Source: Methylobacterium sp. J-026 (GTDB taxonomy: Bacteria; Pseudomonadota; Alphaproteobacteria; Rhizobiales; Beijerinckiaceae). From it: 64,000 nt of DNA. Position 1 is the stretch's first letter. Every line of letters starts with the position of its first letter. The stretch spans positions 1-64,000 of the forward strand of contig NZ_JAKSYC010000158.1 in the NCBI RefSeq assembly GCF_022829585.1, in the 5' to 3' direction. This document shows positions 1-9,272 of this stretch, piece after piece. The position numbers were made by a program, and so were the translations under genes. Under the pieces are notes generated by a model, which saw only the letters and a list, made by a program, of their open reading frames with translations, did not search any database and was not told the origin of the DNA.

Positions 1-657
<657 letters not shown>

Positions 658-800
658 GCGCGGCCGAGCCGCGAGGCGACCGCGGTCCGGATCTCACCCG
701 CACGCGTCCCGCGCCTCGCCCGGCCCCTCGCCCGGCGGGCTCACAGATCGGACTGGACGACACGGTCGCAGCCACGGGTCGGTGAAGGGCCGCGGGCCCG

Positions 801-2360
801 TCAGGAGCAGGCCGTCCGGAGGGGTGGGTTCGGGGCGGATCCGTGCCGGGGCTCGGACAGGCGGATCGGCAGCTCGGTGAGGCGCAGGGACCGGCGCAGG
901 GTCCGCGACAGGGCGTCCACCAGCATGGTCAGGAGGGCGGTCGCCCCGATCAGCAGCACGGCGACGTCCAGGCGCAGCTCCGAGATCGCGGCGTCGACGT
1001 AGAAGCCCAGCGTCGCGACGCCGAGGATGCCGAAGATCGCGCTCTCGCGCAGGATCAGTTCCCAGCGGTAGAGCAGGTAGGCCAGGAACTGCCCGTAGAG
1101 CCGCGGCACCGTCTCGTAGCTGTAGAGGTTCAGGCCCGTCGGGGCGTCGGCCCGGTAGGGGAGATCGTCGGCATGACGCCCCATCAGATAGCCGACGATG
1201 CCGGCATTGTGGATCGTCAGCGCCAGGATCGCCGGCAGCATCGAGGGTCCGAGCAGCTGCAGCAGCACGTAGGCGAGCATGTATTCCGGCGTCGAGCGCA
1301 CGACGACGAGGAGGACGCGCCCGAACGGCTGGCCGATCGGACCGGCGAACCGGCGGGAGGCCAGGGGGAACAGGAGCAGGGCGCCCAGCGCGGTGGCGAC
1401 CAGCGCGACCTGGGCGAGCACCAGGGTCTGGACCGCGCCGGGCAGGATCTGCTGGGTGAGGATCGGCTGGAACCAGAGCCCGAGCCGGCTCCAGGTCGCC
1501 GGGTCGAGGAGCGCGCCGGACCGGAGCGGGCTCGGGACGATGTCGTGCGTCACGAAGCGTCCCAGGCTGGCGAGCCAGTGCGTCGTCCCGACGGTCCGCG
1601 GCAGGGCGAGGACGCTGGCGACGAGGAGGACCGGCAGGGTCGCGAGCCGCATCCACAGCCGGCGCGAGCCGATCAGGGCGTAGAACACGAGGAGCAGGGC
1701 CCCAGCCTCGGTGTAGCGACCCTGCCGGAAGGCGGATTCGAGGTAGAAGCCCATGGTCGGCAGGCCGATGAAGCCGAGCACCAGGGTCGAGCGCATGGCG
1801 CATTCGAACCGGTAGAGCGTGTAATGCCGGAAGGCGGCGGCCACGTCCGGCAGGCGGCCGTAGACGAAGGCCGAGACGGCACCGGTTCCCGCGGGCAGCA
1901 CCCGCAGGGCCGCGAGGTCGGCCTCCTCCATGATCTCGGAATAGACCTTGGCGCAGATGCCCGCATAGGGCAGCGCGATGGCGAGGATGCCGGTGGTGGC
2001 CGACAGGCCGAACACCTGCATCAGGAGCAGCGCCCAGAACAGCTCGTGCACGGAGCGCAGGCCGGCGCAGACGAGGCGCACGCTCCGGGCCCGGGCGAAG
2101 GGTATGGCGAGGACGAAGCCGGCCCCGGCCCCCAGCGTCACCCCGAGGATCGCGAACGCGATGGTGTAGACGACGCTCCAGACCTCCACCGCCGGGAAGT
2201 CCGGATGGAGCAGGCCGCCGAGCAGGCGCCGCAGGTCGGCCCAGGGATGGAGGCTGGTGACGGCGAGATCGGCCGCCAGGAGCGCGGCCAGCGCGCCGGC
2301 CGCGAACCAGCGCGTCACCGCCGCGTAGCCCCAGCCCGGGATCCGGCGGAGGACGCTCAC
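801..2360 (-). CDS. PhnE-type ABC transporter permease, two permease domains fused (probable selenium oxyanion importer)
   Basis: A 519-residue inner-membrane protein with two consecutive PhnE-like permease units, one in the N-terminal half and one in the C-terminal half. Each ends in the EAA-loop-like pattern seen as LGFIGLPTMGFY and FGILGVATLGFY. PhnE is usually about 260-280 residues with one unit, so this is a tandem fusion that could form the whole channel by itself. It starts with GTG and overlaps the stop of the ATPase gene by four bases (GTGA), so it is translationally coupled as the last gene of a binding protein-ATPase-permease operon. The family normally moves phosphonates or phosphite. 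The neighbouring selD and selenoneine genes and the binding-protein type suggest selenate or selenite instead; that substrate is inference. Confidence 0.85.
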   Translation of the reverse strand: MSVLRRIPGWGYAAVTRWFAAGALAALLAADLAVTSLHPWADLRRLLGGLLHPDFPAVEVWSVVYTIAFAILGVTLGAGAGFVLAIPFARARSVRLVCAGLRSVHELFWALLLMQVFGLSATTGILAIALPYAGICAKVYSEIMEEADLAALRVLPAGTGAVSAFVYGRLPDVAAAFRHYTLYRFECAMRSTLVLGFIGLPTMGFYLESAFRQGRYTEAGALLLVFYALIGSRRLWMRLATLPVLLVASVLALPRTVGTTHWLASLGRFVTHDIVPSPLRSGALLDPATWSRLGLWFQPILTQQILPGAVQTLVLAQVALVATALGALLLFPLASRRFAGPIGQPFGRVLLVVVRSTPEYMLAYVLLQLLGPSMLPAILALTIHNAGIVGYLMGRHADDLPYRADAPTGLNLYSYETVPRLYGQFLAYLLYRWELILRESAIFGILGVATLGFYVDAAISELRLDVAVLLIGATALLTMLVDALSRTLRRSLRLTELPIRLSEPRHGSAPNPPLRTACS

Positions 2361-3037
2361 GCGGCCTGCCCGTAGAACGGGACCAGGGCCGCTTCGTCAA
2401 GGTCGCGGGCGGGGGCGTCGAGCACGATGCGCCCGGCATCGAGGACGACGATCCGGTCGGTATGCGCGAGCGCCAGGGCGATGTCGTGGAGGGCCAGCAC
2501 CAGGGTCTCGTGGCGGGCGGCCAGACGCTCCAAGACGCGGCCGCCCTGCGCGCGGTCCAGGGCCGAGACCGGTTCGTCGCCGATCAGGATCGGGCGCCCG
2601 TCATAGAGCGCGCGCGCCACGGAGACGCGCTGCTGCTGCCCCCCCGACAGGGCGCCGGCCTTGGCGCGGAGTTCTCCGGCGAGCCCGACCTCCCCGAGCA
2701 CGTCCCGGATCTCCGACAGGTCGGCGCGGGCCGGAAACGCCAGGGTGCGCAGGTTGTGCAGGGTCGAGCGCCGGTCGAGCCGGCCCATATAGACGTTGTG
2801 GAAGACCGACAGGGTCCGCACCAGGGCCGCCGCCTGGGGGATCAGCGCGGTGCGGGCCCGCGCCTGGGCGTGGATCAACCCGAGCAGGGTCGACTTCCCC
2901 GCCCCCGAGCGTCCCATCAGGGCGACCCGCTCGCCGGCCCGGATGGTCAGGTCCACCCCGAACAGGACGGGCTTGCCGTCATAAGCCGCCCGGGCGCCCG
3001 ACAGGACGATCTCCGGCTCGGGTCGGGGTACGGTCAC
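2357..3037 (-). CDS. PhnC-type ABC transporter ATP-binding protein (probable selenium oxyanion importer)
   Basis: A 226-residue ATPase that powers the importer from the cytoplasmic side. Walker A is GRSGAGKST near residue 42, the ABC signature is LSGGQQQRVSVARAL, and Walker B with the catalytic glutamate is ILIGDEPVSALD, followed by the switch histidine in LALHDIALAL. It is shorter than classical PhnC (about 260), mainly because the segment between Walker A and the Q-loop is compact. The GTG start at 3037 follows the binding-protein stop by only 15 bases, and the 3' end overlaps the permease start. Substrate assignment relies on the operon context with selD and senAB. Confidence 0.88.
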   Translation of the reverse strand: MTVPRPEPEIVLSGARAAYDGKPVLFGVDLTIRAGERVALMGRSGAGKSTLLGLIHAQARARTALIPQAAALVRTLSVFHNVYMGRLDRRSTLHNLRTLAFPARADLSEIRDVLGEVGLAGELRAKAGALSGGQQQRVSVARALYDGRPILIGDEPVSALDRAQGGRVLERLAARHETLVLALHDIALALAHTDRIVVLDAGRIVLDAPARDLDEAALVPFYGQAA

Positions 3038-3052
3038 CGCGCTGCGCCCGCG

Positions 3053-3940
3053 TCAGTCCAGCAGGCCCGTGGATTTCGCCACCCGCTCGATCGGCGCGTA
3101 GGCAGCATTGGTCACGGGGATGAACTTCGAGCGGGCGAAGGGCGCGAGGATGGCCGGATCGGTGATGCCGACGAGCGCCGCCCTCAGCTTGTCCGTGAAG
3201 CCGGCGCCGTAGATCGCGTCGACATCGCCCCGCACGGTCCACTGGTAGTCGGGAAAGGGCGGGCTCTCCCAGATGATGCCGACCTCCTTCGGATCGACCT
3301 TGCCGGCCTTGCTGTCGAGGTCCCAGACCGAGTAGTCGACCGCCCCGACCTCGAAGGCCCCGGACTGGACGAGCTGGATGGTGCGGCTGTGGTCCCCGGA
3401 GAAGCCCACGCGGGCGAACACCTCGTCCGGGGTCTTGCCCGGGAACGCCTCGCGGATGAAGTATTCCGGCATCAGGCGCCCCGAGGTCGAGGCGCGGGAG
3501 CCGAACGTGAACGTCCTGCCGGCGATCGCCTTCGGGAAGTCGGCCGCCTTCGTCAGCCCGGTCTTGGTGTTGGCGATGAGGTAGGTCTTGAAGGCCGCGT
3601 CCTCCGCGCCCTGCGCGATCGCCTGCGCGCCGGGGGAGGCCTTGCGCGCCTGCACCCCGGTGAATCCGCCGAACCACGCGAGCTGGACCTGACCGTTGGT
3701 GAAGGCCGTCACCGCCGCCGGGTAGCTCTTCACGGGGATGTACGTCACGGGCACGCCGAGCTTGTCCTCGAGATAGGTCGCGACCTTGCCGAAGCGCTCC
3801 ACGAGGCGGCTCTCGTCCTGGTCGGGAATGCCGGTGAAGACGAAGGCCGGCTTGGCGCGCTCCTGCGCGCCCGCGGGACCGGACACGACGAGACTTCCCA
3901 GCCCCGCCAGCAACGCACCGTTCAACGTCCGTCTCAGCAT
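3053..3940 (-). CDS. PhnD-like periplasmic binding protein, putative selenate/selenite ABC transporter subunit
   Basis: A 295-residue exported solute-binding protein. Residues 1-25 form a signal peptide (basic MLRR, hydrophobic core, cleavage near AGAQ). The mature part begins with the PhnD-like stretch FVFTGIPDQDESRL and contains LAWFGGFTGVQAR and FGSRASTSGRLMPE, which line the anion pocket in this fold. I recall a subfamily of these proteins named putative selenate transporter components because they sit beside selD, and the arrangement here matches. The gene is the first of its operon, and RBS-like GGGAGCGG precedes ATG 3940. It is divergent from selD across a 322-base intergenic region. 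Phosphonate, phosphite or thiosulfate binding cannot be excluded from sequence. Confidence 0.82.
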   Translation of the reverse strand: MLRRTLNGALLAGLGSLVVSGPAGAQERAKPAFVFTGIPDQDESRLVERFGKVATYLEDKLGVPVTYIPVKSYPAAVTAFTNGQVQLAWFGGFTGVQARKASPGAQAIAQGAEDAAFKTYLIANTKTGLTKAADFPKAIAGRTFTFGSRASTSGRLMPEYFIREAFPGKTPDEVFARVGFSGDHSRTIQLVQSGAFEVGAVDYSVWDLDSKAGKVDPKEVGIIWESPPFPDYQWTVRGDVDAIYGAGFTDKLRAALVGITDPAILAPFARSKFIPVTNAAYAPIERVAKSTGLLD

Positions 3941-4010
3941 CGCCGCTCCCAGCCGTGTTCCGACATTCGACGCCCGCAGGCGGAGGCCGATGGACCCGTC
4001 CCTTGACGGC

Positions 4011-4112
4011 TAGCGCATCGTCGCGGAAACCGGAACCGGGACGCGACGCTAATTTTCTGATCCGCATCGTCTTTTCCCGAAAGCCGGAACCCGCCTCCCG
4101 GGACGATGCGCG
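4011..4112. repeat. Two adjacent palindromic repeats in the intergenic region upstream of selD
   Basis: Unit 1 (4011-4051) has arms TAGCG-CGTCGCG and CGCGACG-CTA around a CGGAAACCGGAACCGG-like centre. Unit 2 (4062-4112) has arms CGCATCGTC (4063-4071) and GACGATGCG (4102-4110), again around a GAAAGCCGGAACCC centre. The two resemble each other and the dispersed GCATCGTCTTTTCC...ACCGG...GGACGATGC palindromes I know from intergenic DNA of Methylobacterium and other Rhizobiales. They occupy much of the 3941-4262 gap between the divergent ABC operon and selD, so they may separate the two promoters. No convincing promoter boxes were seen in the rest of the gap. Confidence 0.55.
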
Positions 4113-4262
4113 CGTGCCGGCGCGGGTTCGCCGCGCCGGGCGACCCCGTGTCGCGGATGGATTTCGCCGGGCGATGCCGCGCGATCGCGGCGGCGGGCCC
4201 TTGTCTGGTAGGACCGGCCCAACCCGCGCCCGTCACAGCCCCCGATGCCACAGGAATCAACT

Positions 4263-5312
4263 ATGGACACGCCCCCGGTTCGCCTCACCAGCCTCGCCCA
4301 TGGCGGGGGATGCGGCTGCAAGCTCGACCCCGCGGTGCTGCGCACGCTGCTGGCCGACCAGCCGGTGGCCGGCCCGTTCGAGCGCCTGCTCGTCGGCAAC
4401 GAGACGGCCGACGACGCCGCGGTCTGGGCGCTGGATGACGGGACCTGCCTGATCGCCACCACGGACTTCTTCACGCCGATGGTGGACGATCCCCACGATT
4501 TCGGCCGGATCGCCGCCACCAACGCGATCTCCGACGTCTACGCCATGGGCGGCAAGCCGATCCTCGCGCTCGCCATCCTGGGCATGCCGGTGGGCAAGAT
4601 CGCCCCCGAGGTCGTCGCCCGGATCCTGAAGGGCGGCGCCGCGACCTGCGCGGAGGCGGGCATCCCCATCGCGGGCGGCCACTCGATCGACACGCCGGAG
4701 CCGATCTACGGCCTCGCGGTGATCGGCCTGTGCGACCGGGCCCGCGTCCGGCGCAACGCCGACGCCCGGGTCGGCGACGTGGCCATCCTGACCAAGCCCC
4801 TCGGCGTCGGGATCTACTCCGCCGCGATCAAGCGCGAGGCCCTCGATGCCGCGGGCTATGCCGATTTCGTCGCCACCACGACGCGCCTCAACAGGGTCGG
4901 GGCGGATCTCGCGGGCGACGCGGAGGTCCACGCCATCACCGACATCACCGGCTTCGGCCTCCTCGGCCACGGCCTCGAACTCGCGCGCGGCGCCGGCCTG
5001 ACCTTCGTCGTCGCGGGCGGCGCGATCCCGCTCCTGCCCCGGGCCGAGGCGCTCGCGCGGGACGGCTTCGTCACCGGGGCCTCGCACCGCAACTGGGCGA
5101 GCTTCGGCGACCACGTGACCCTGCCCGAGGGTCTGCCGGACTGGCGCCGCCACATCCTGACCGATCCCCAGACCTCCGGCGGCCTGCTCGTGACCTGCGC
5201 GCCCGGTCGGGCCGAGGCGATCCTGGCCCAGGTCCGCGCCGCGGGCTTCGCGCAGGCCGCCATCGTCGGTCGGTTCGAGGCCGGCCCCCCCGGCATCCAG
5301 GTCGAGGCCTGA
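4263..5312 (+). CDS. selD: Selenide, water dikinase (selenophosphate synthetase, SelD/SenC)
   Basis: A 349-residue cytoplasmic enzyme that makes selenophosphate from selenide and ATP. With the start at ATG 4263 (AGGAA seven bases upstream), the motif GGCGCK places the catalytic cysteine at position 17 and the lysine at 20, the same numbering as E. coli SelD. An upstream in-frame ATG at 4245 would add only six residues. Cysteine, not selenocysteine, is encoded. Further SelD features are [30 protein letters not shown] and the C-terminal [11 protein letters not shown]. The gene faces senA tail to tail and lies beside a probable selenium importer, so its product here probably feeds SenB. It may also serve tRNA selenation, which the window cannot show. 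Confidence 0.95.
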   Translation: MDTPPVRLTSLAHGGGCGCKLDPAVLRTLLADQPVAGPFERLLVGNETADDAAVWALDDGTCLIATTDFFTPMVDDPHDFGRIAATNAISDVYAMGGKPILALAILGMPVGKIAPEVVARILKGGAATCAEAGIPIAGGHSIDTPEPIYGLAVIGLCDRARVRRNADARVGDVAILTKPLGVGIYSAAIKREALDAAGYADFVATTTRLNRVGADLAGDAEVHAITDITGFGLLGHGLELARGAGLTFVVAGGAIPLLPRAEALARDGFVTGASHRNWASFGDHVTLPEGLPDWRRHILTDPQTSGGLLVTCAPGRAEAILAQVRAAGFAQAAIVGRFEAGPPGIQVEA

Positions 5313-5332
5313 GGCGGGTTCGATCCCGCCTC
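5311..5332. terminator. Hairpin between convergent selD and senA
   Basis: A perfect 8-bp stem (GAGGCGGG/CCCGCCTC) with loop TTCGAT starts within the selD stop codon and ends 19 bases before the senA stop. There is no T-run on either strand, so it is a possible bidirectional stop or 3'-end stabiliser rather than a classical intrinsic terminator. It superficially resembles a tRNA T-arm, but there is no tRNA around it. Confidence 0.45.
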
Positions 5333-5351
5333 GTGCGCCTGCTGCGCGCGG

Positions 5352-6656
5352 CTAGAGCGCCACGGTGCGGAAGCCGGCGAAGACGTCGCGGCGGTCCGGG
5401 CCGAAGAAGTTGCGATAGGCGGTGTCGACCATGCGCGCGCGGGTCGCCCAGGCGCCGCCGCGCAGCACCTTGCGGGTCCCGAAGGCGGGCTCCGAATACT
5501 CCTTGTAGGCATCGGGCGCGAAGCCGGGGAAGGGCAGGAACGGACTCGCCGTCCATTCCCAGACGTTGCCGAGCATCTGCCGGCAGCCCCAGGCGCTGTC
5601 GCCCGCGGGGTAGGCGGCGACGTCGACGCAGCCGAGATGGCCGCCGTCGAGATTGGCGCGCTCGGGGGTGGGCGCCGCCTCGCCCCAGGGGTAGGGGCGC
5701 TTGGCCGTGTCGAGGGTCCCGTCGCGGGCCGGGGCACCGGCGGCGGCGGCCTCCCACTCCGCCTCCGTGGGCAGGCGCCGTCCCGCCCAGCGGCAATAGG
5801 CGTTGGCCTCGTGCCAGCTGACGTGGACGACCGGCTGGTCGGGGGCCAGCGGCGCGTCCCGGTCGAATCTGCGAACGGTCCAGTCCCGCGTGCCGCGACG
5901 CGTCCAGTAGATTGGGTGCTCGGCGCCGCAGCCGTCGCGCCAGCGCGCGCCCTCCGCGTCCCAGTAGGCCGCCTCCCGGTAGCCGCCATCCGCCACGAAG
6001 GCCGCGAACTCGGCGTTGGTCACCGGCGCGCGGGCGATGCGGAACGGTGCGACGGAGACGGGATGCGCCCATTTCTCGTTGTCGAAGACGAAGCCGCCGC
6101 CGGGCTCCGCCCCGAGCCGCCAGGTCCCGCCGCCCACGGCGACGTCGCCGGGCCAGGGACCGGTTCCCGCAGGCCGGGCGGAGGCCGATGCGGCGAAGGC
6201 GGGCGCGGGGTAGCCGAGGGTCTGGCGCGTGTAGGTGAAGGCCTCGTCGTGCATGTCCTCGTGGAAGATCACGAGCTGGTAGAGATCGGCCTCCTCGGGT
6301 GTGGGCTCGCGATCGGCGAGACGCCGGATCAGGGCCGCGTGGACGCGGGCCATGTAGGCCAGGGTCTCGGGCAGCGCCGGCAGCGGGATCGACCAGCGCG
6401 TCGCGTGGGGCACCCGCGCGGAATCGTAGAGCGCATCGGCCCCGTCCATCAGGGGCGGATGTCCGTCGGGGCCGCGCAGGATGAACTGTTCGTGGAACCA
6501 GGCGAGATGCCCGATTTCCCAGAGGAGGGGGTTCACGATGTCGTGCTGTGGCCCCATGCGTTGCGCACGGTCGAGGCCTGCCACGAGTTCGAGCGTTCGC
6601 GCCCGGGAGTCCTGCAGCATCGCCACGAGATCGGCGGCGGAAACCTGTGCGGTCAT
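5352..6656 (-). CDS. senA: Selenoneine synthase SenA (EgtB-like sulfoxide/selenoxide synthase family)
   Basis: A 434-residue non-haem iron enzyme expected to form the C-Se bond between hercynine and a selenosugar, giving the selenium analogue of ergothioneine. The N-terminal DinB-like domain holds the three-histidine iron site: GHLAWFHEQF near residue 55 and HEDMHDEAF near 140. The rest is a formylglycine-generating-enzyme-like domain with GGTWRLG, ARAPVTNAEF, HVSWHEANAYC, RLPTEAEWE, GNVWEWT and the terminal VLRGGAW...GFRTV. The start is ATG 6656, preceded by AGGA. It is paired head to head with senB and tail to tail with selD, the partner set described for selenoneine pathways. Without that context it could be called EgtB, but no egtD lies here, so hercynine must come from elsewhere. 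Confidence 0.88.
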   Translation of the reverse strand: MTAQVSAADLVAMLQDSRARTLELVAGLDRAQRMGPQHDIVNPLLWEIGHLAWFHEQFILRGPDGHPPLMDGADALYDSARVPHATRWSIPLPALPETLAYMARVHAALIRRLADREPTPEEADLYQLVIFHEDMHDEAFTYTRQTLGYPAPAFAASASARPAGTGPWPGDVAVGGGTWRLGAEPGGGFVFDNEKWAHPVSVAPFRIARAPVTNAEFAAFVADGGYREAAYWDAEGARWRDGCGAEHPIYWTRRGTRDWTVRRFDRDAPLAPDQPVVHVSWHEANAYCRWAGRRLPTEAEWEAAAAGAPARDGTLDTAKRPYPWGEAAPTPERANLDGGHLGCVDVAAYPAGDSAWGCRQMLGNVWEWTASPFLPFPGFAPDAYKEYSEPAFGTRKVLRGGAWATRARMVDTAYRNFFGPDRRDVFAGFRTVAL

Positions 6657-6683
6657 CAGACGTCCTGGAAGCCTGTCGCAATC
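6657..6683. promoter_or_regulatory. 27-base senA/senB divergent start region with a shared Shine-Dalgarno palindrome
   Basis: The short interval between the two start codons contains TCCTGGA, whose complement is TCCAGGA. On the minus strand it supplies AGGA 7-8 bases before senA ATG, and on the plus strand GGAAG before senB ATG. There is no room for promoter boxes, so transcription must start inside the opposite gene, which would tie expression of the two genes together. Confidence 0.4.
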
Positions 6684-7643
6684 ATGAAGATCAGCCTCAT
6701 CACGCCGGCGGCGAAGCGGTCGCGCGCCGGGAACCGGACGACGGCGATGCGCTGGGCCCGCATCCTCGGCGATCTCGGCCATCAAGTCGACGTGGCAACG
6801 ATCTACGATCCGGAGAGCGAGGCCGACCTGATGCTGGCGCTGCACGCCTGGCGCAGCGCCGCGTCCATCGCGCGCTTCAAGGCGCTCCACCCGGAGCGGC
6901 CGCTCATCGTCGCCCTGACCGGCACCGACGTCTACCACTATCTCGCGGCCGACCCGGAGCCGACGCTGCGCTCGCTCGACCTGGCCGACCGGCTGATCGG
7001 CCTGCACGACCTGATCCCCGCCGCCCTTCCGGAGCGTCACCGCGCCAAGGTCGATGTCGTGTTCCAGTCCGCCCTGCCCCGTCGCCAGCGCTGGCCGGCC
7101 TCCGCGGAGGCGTTCGAGGTCCTCGTCGTCGGACACCTGCGCGCCGAGAAGGACCCGTTCCGCGCCGCCCGCGCCGCCCGGCGGCTTCCGGCCCGGTCGC
7201 GCTTGCGCGTCGTCCATCTCGGCGGGGCCCACGAGGCGGTCTGGGCGGCCCGGGCGCACGCCGAGATGGCCGAGAATCCGCGCTACCTGTGGCTCGGGGA
7301 CCGGCCCGGATCCCTGGTGCGGCGCTGGCTGACCCGCGGGCGTGTCATGGTCCTCAGTTCCCACCAGGAGGGCGGGGCCAACGTGGTGTCGGAGGCCGTC
7401 GTGGCCGGCCTGCCGGTGATCGCCTCCGACATTCCGGGCACCCGCGGCCTGCTGGGACCGACCTATCCCGGCTATTTCCCGGTCGGCGACGACGCGGCCC
7501 TGGCCGCCCTGCTCCTGCGGGCCGAAGAGGAGCCCGGGTTCCTGAGCGCCCTCGGCGCCTTTTGTACAGAGCGCGCCGATCGCTTCGCACCGGCCCAGGA
7601 GCGCGAGTCCCTCCGCCAGGTCGTCGCGCGCTGCAGGGCGTAG
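6684..7643 (+). CDS. senB: Selenosugar synthase SenB (family 4-like glycosyltransferase)
   Basis: A 319-residue glycosyltransferase-fold protein expected to join selenophosphate to a UDP-sugar, yielding a selenosugar for SenA. The N-terminus ITPAAKRSRAGNRTTAMRW is typical of the SenB group, followed by ALTGTDVY, a central GHLRAEKDPF hinge, and the C-terminal nucleotide-sugar region SSHQEGGANVVSEAVVAGLPVIASDIPG. The start is ATG 6684, with GGAAG 12 bases upstream. Only 27 bases separate it from the senA start on the other strand, so its promoter must overlap the senA coding region. No signal peptide or membrane segment is visible. Confidence in the name comes from the combined family signature and neighbours; the sequence alone would only say glycosyltransferase. 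Confidence 0.88.
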   Translation: MKISLITPAAKRSRAGNRTTAMRWARILGDLGHQVDVATIYDPESEADLMLALHAWRSAASIARFKALHPERPLIVALTGTDVYHYLAADPEPTLRSLDLADRLIGLHDLIPAALPERHRAKVDVVFQSALPRRQRWPASAEAFEVLVVGHLRAEKDPFRAARAARRLPARSRLRVVHLGGAHEAVWAARAHAEMAENPRYLWLGDRPGSLVRRWLTRGRVMVLSSHQEGGANVVSEAVVAGLPVIASDIPGTRGLLGPTYPGYFPVGDDAALAALLLRAEEEPGFLSALGAFCTERADRFAPAQERESLRQVVARCRA

Positions 7644-7802
7644 CACGCCGCCCCGGCACGGCCTGCCGGCCGGCGACAGGTTTGCCGGGCGCCGTCCCCC
7701 GTGGCGCAGCGGATCGGGCGCGGCAAGCGCGTCGGCATGGCCGGACAGCAGGTCGGATCGCCCGGGATGGGGTGCGGGCACCGCATCCCGTCGGGTCGCC
7801 TC

Positions 7803-8618
7803 TCACCCGGCCGGACGGCGGACCTGATAGGCGCGCAGGCCCGGTCCGGGACCGGCGATCTCGAGGGCGCCGGCCTCCCCCAGCGCCAGCATGCGCCCGA
7901 ACAGGACGGCGTCCCCCGTGCCGTCGCCGCTCGGCGCGTCCCAGAACGTCGCCATCGCCCGGCCGATCAGGCGCGCGGCGATCTCCCAGTCCGGGCCGGC
8001 CTGCCCGACCAGCAGGGCGTCGTAATGCGTGAGCGGTGCCGACACCAAGCGCCCGTCCCGCACGATCCGGAACGGCGCGTTCTCGCGCTGCAGGCGCGAC
8101 CACGCATCCGACGCCGCCCGACGCGCGTCGGGCGAGAGCGGACGCCGGCGCGCGTAGAGGTTGGACGCGACGATGTCCTGCCGCCGCAGCATACCGAGGG
8201 ACCAGGGGCTCCGGATCCCGTCCGCCGTCGTGATGTCGAGGTCGGTCGCGTCGACGAAATCGAAGGGCCTCCCGTGCATCCGGGCGGCGAAGGCCAGAAA
8301 GCAGGCGTGCTCCGCCGGCGCGCGCAGGCACGCCCAGAACACCGGCGCGGTGCCGGGCGCGGTCGCCGCGGCCCAGGCCTGTTCCGCGTCGATCGGGTCG
8401 TCGTCGCGTTCATCCCGCAGCGCGGACCCCGACCGCAGGACGGACCTGTCCCAGGCCTGCCGGGTATCCGCATCGGCCGGGTCGATGGGACCGACGCTGA
8501 GGCTGTCGGGCAGGCCGATCACGGGCTCAGGGATGCCGAGCGACGCCAGGGTGTCGCGCAGCGTGGCGGCGACCGACCGGCCGAACACGACATGGACGAT
8601 CCGGGCACCTTCCGTCAT
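7803..8618 (-). CDS. DUF1835-type protein with C-terminal DUF3658-like region
   Basis: A 271-residue soluble protein. The N-terminus IVHVVFGRSVAATLRDTL resembles DUF1835, whose members begin with HIVFGDSAAG-like motifs. The C-terminal half (LQRENAPFRIVRDGRLVSAPLTHYDALL) resembles DUF3658, the usual partner domain. The function of these families is unknown to me; the N-terminal strand-loop resembles a nucleotide-binding fold, but that is weak. There is no signal peptide. The gene is convergent with senB (159-base gap) and appears monocistronic, so a role in selenium metabolism is not implied. Confidence 0.7.
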   Translation of the reverse strand: MTEGARIVHVVFGRSVAATLRDTLASLGIPEPVIGLPDSLSVGPIDPADADTRQAWDRSVLRSGSALRDERDDDPIDAEQAWAAATAPGTAPVFWACLRAPAEHACFLAFAARMHGRPFDFVDATDLDITTADGIRSPWSLGMLRRQDIVASNLYARRRPLSPDARRAASDAWSRLQRENAPFRIVRDGRLVSAPLTHYDALLVGQAGPDWEIAARLIGRAMATFWDAPSGDGTGDAVLFGRMLALGEAGALEIAGPGPGLRAYQVRRPAG

Positions 8619-8894
8619 GCGACGTCTCCCCTGCGCTGTCTCCCGGGCAGCGGCACCGATGCCCGTATCCCCGAGCGGATCGGTCCGAGGCGGGATCAGG
8701 CCGGGCGGTCGCCCCGCGTCCGGCCCGACGCTGCCGTGCCCCCTGTCGGAGCTGCGCTTGAGAGCGGTCGTTCCGCCCGGGGATCGTTTCGCGGAACGGA
8801 TGACGCGTTTCTGACTGCGGAACTATTCAGGCCACCTAGAGTTCGGATCTCTGTTTCCAGATTGTTTCCATAATTCCAGGGGGGGGTAACGATC

Positions 8895-9155
8895 ATGTCA
8901 CTCAGGTTCATGGGATTGGCCGCAGGCTTCATGATCGTTGCCACGAGCCTGGCCACACCGGCGACCGCTCGCGGCGGCGATCGGGTCGCGGGATTGAACG
9001 GCGCTCCGACAAGCTGGGCTCGGATGACCCGGAACCGCGCGACGAAGCATCGGCGGCACATGATGCGGAAGGGGGCTGGGACGGCCTCCGCGTCGGCGCC
9101 GAACGGCCGCGGAAACGGTATGGGGCCGACCGGCCAGCCGAGCGGCGTCAAGTAG
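8895..9155 (+). CDS. Small exported basic protein, unknown function
   Basis: An 86-residue protein with a clear signal peptide (MSLRFMGLAAGFMIVATSLATPATA), cleaved near ATA-RGG. The mature part of about 60 residues is rich in Arg, Gly, Asn and Met (RNRATKHRRHMMRKGAG) with no recognisable domain and is probably disordered. ATG 8895 follows a G-rich run (GGGGGGGTAACGATC) that can serve as RBS. The following gene is another tiny exported protein. Some Methylobacterium secreted peptides look similar, but I cannot assign a function. Confidence 0.6.
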   Translation: MSLRFMGLAAGFMIVATSLATPATARGGDRVAGLNGAPTSWARMTRNRATKHRRHMMRKGAGTASASAPNGRGNGMGPTGQPSGVK

Positions 9156-9272
9156 GGCGCGCAAGTCCGGTCGAGCGCGGCGCCGGAGCGGCTCGACCAT
9201 CCGCAACCCCGGCCACGCGCGGCTCGCCGCGCATGGCCGGGGACCGAGGCCTACTCCTTCAAGGACACTCCA

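Noticed and set aside
4263-5312. Possible selenocysteine codon in selD
   Set aside because: The active-site codon is TGC (cysteine) and no in-frame TGA interrupts the gene.
5305-5340. A tRNA-like T-arm (GGGTTCGATCCC) after selD
   Set aside because: It is an 8-bp hairpin at a convergent gene junction. No acceptor, anticodon or D arm can be formed around it, so a selenocysteine tRNA is not supported.
5352-6656. Ergothioneine EgtB
   Set aside because: The fold is shared, but senB and selD as direct neighbours and the lack of egtD favour SenA. A minor doubt remains without alignment of active-site residues.
5637-6683. A plus-strand frame joined in phase with senB
   Set aside because: It is antisense to senA, which has full domain motifs. 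The senB family N-terminus begins at 6684 with a ribosome site.
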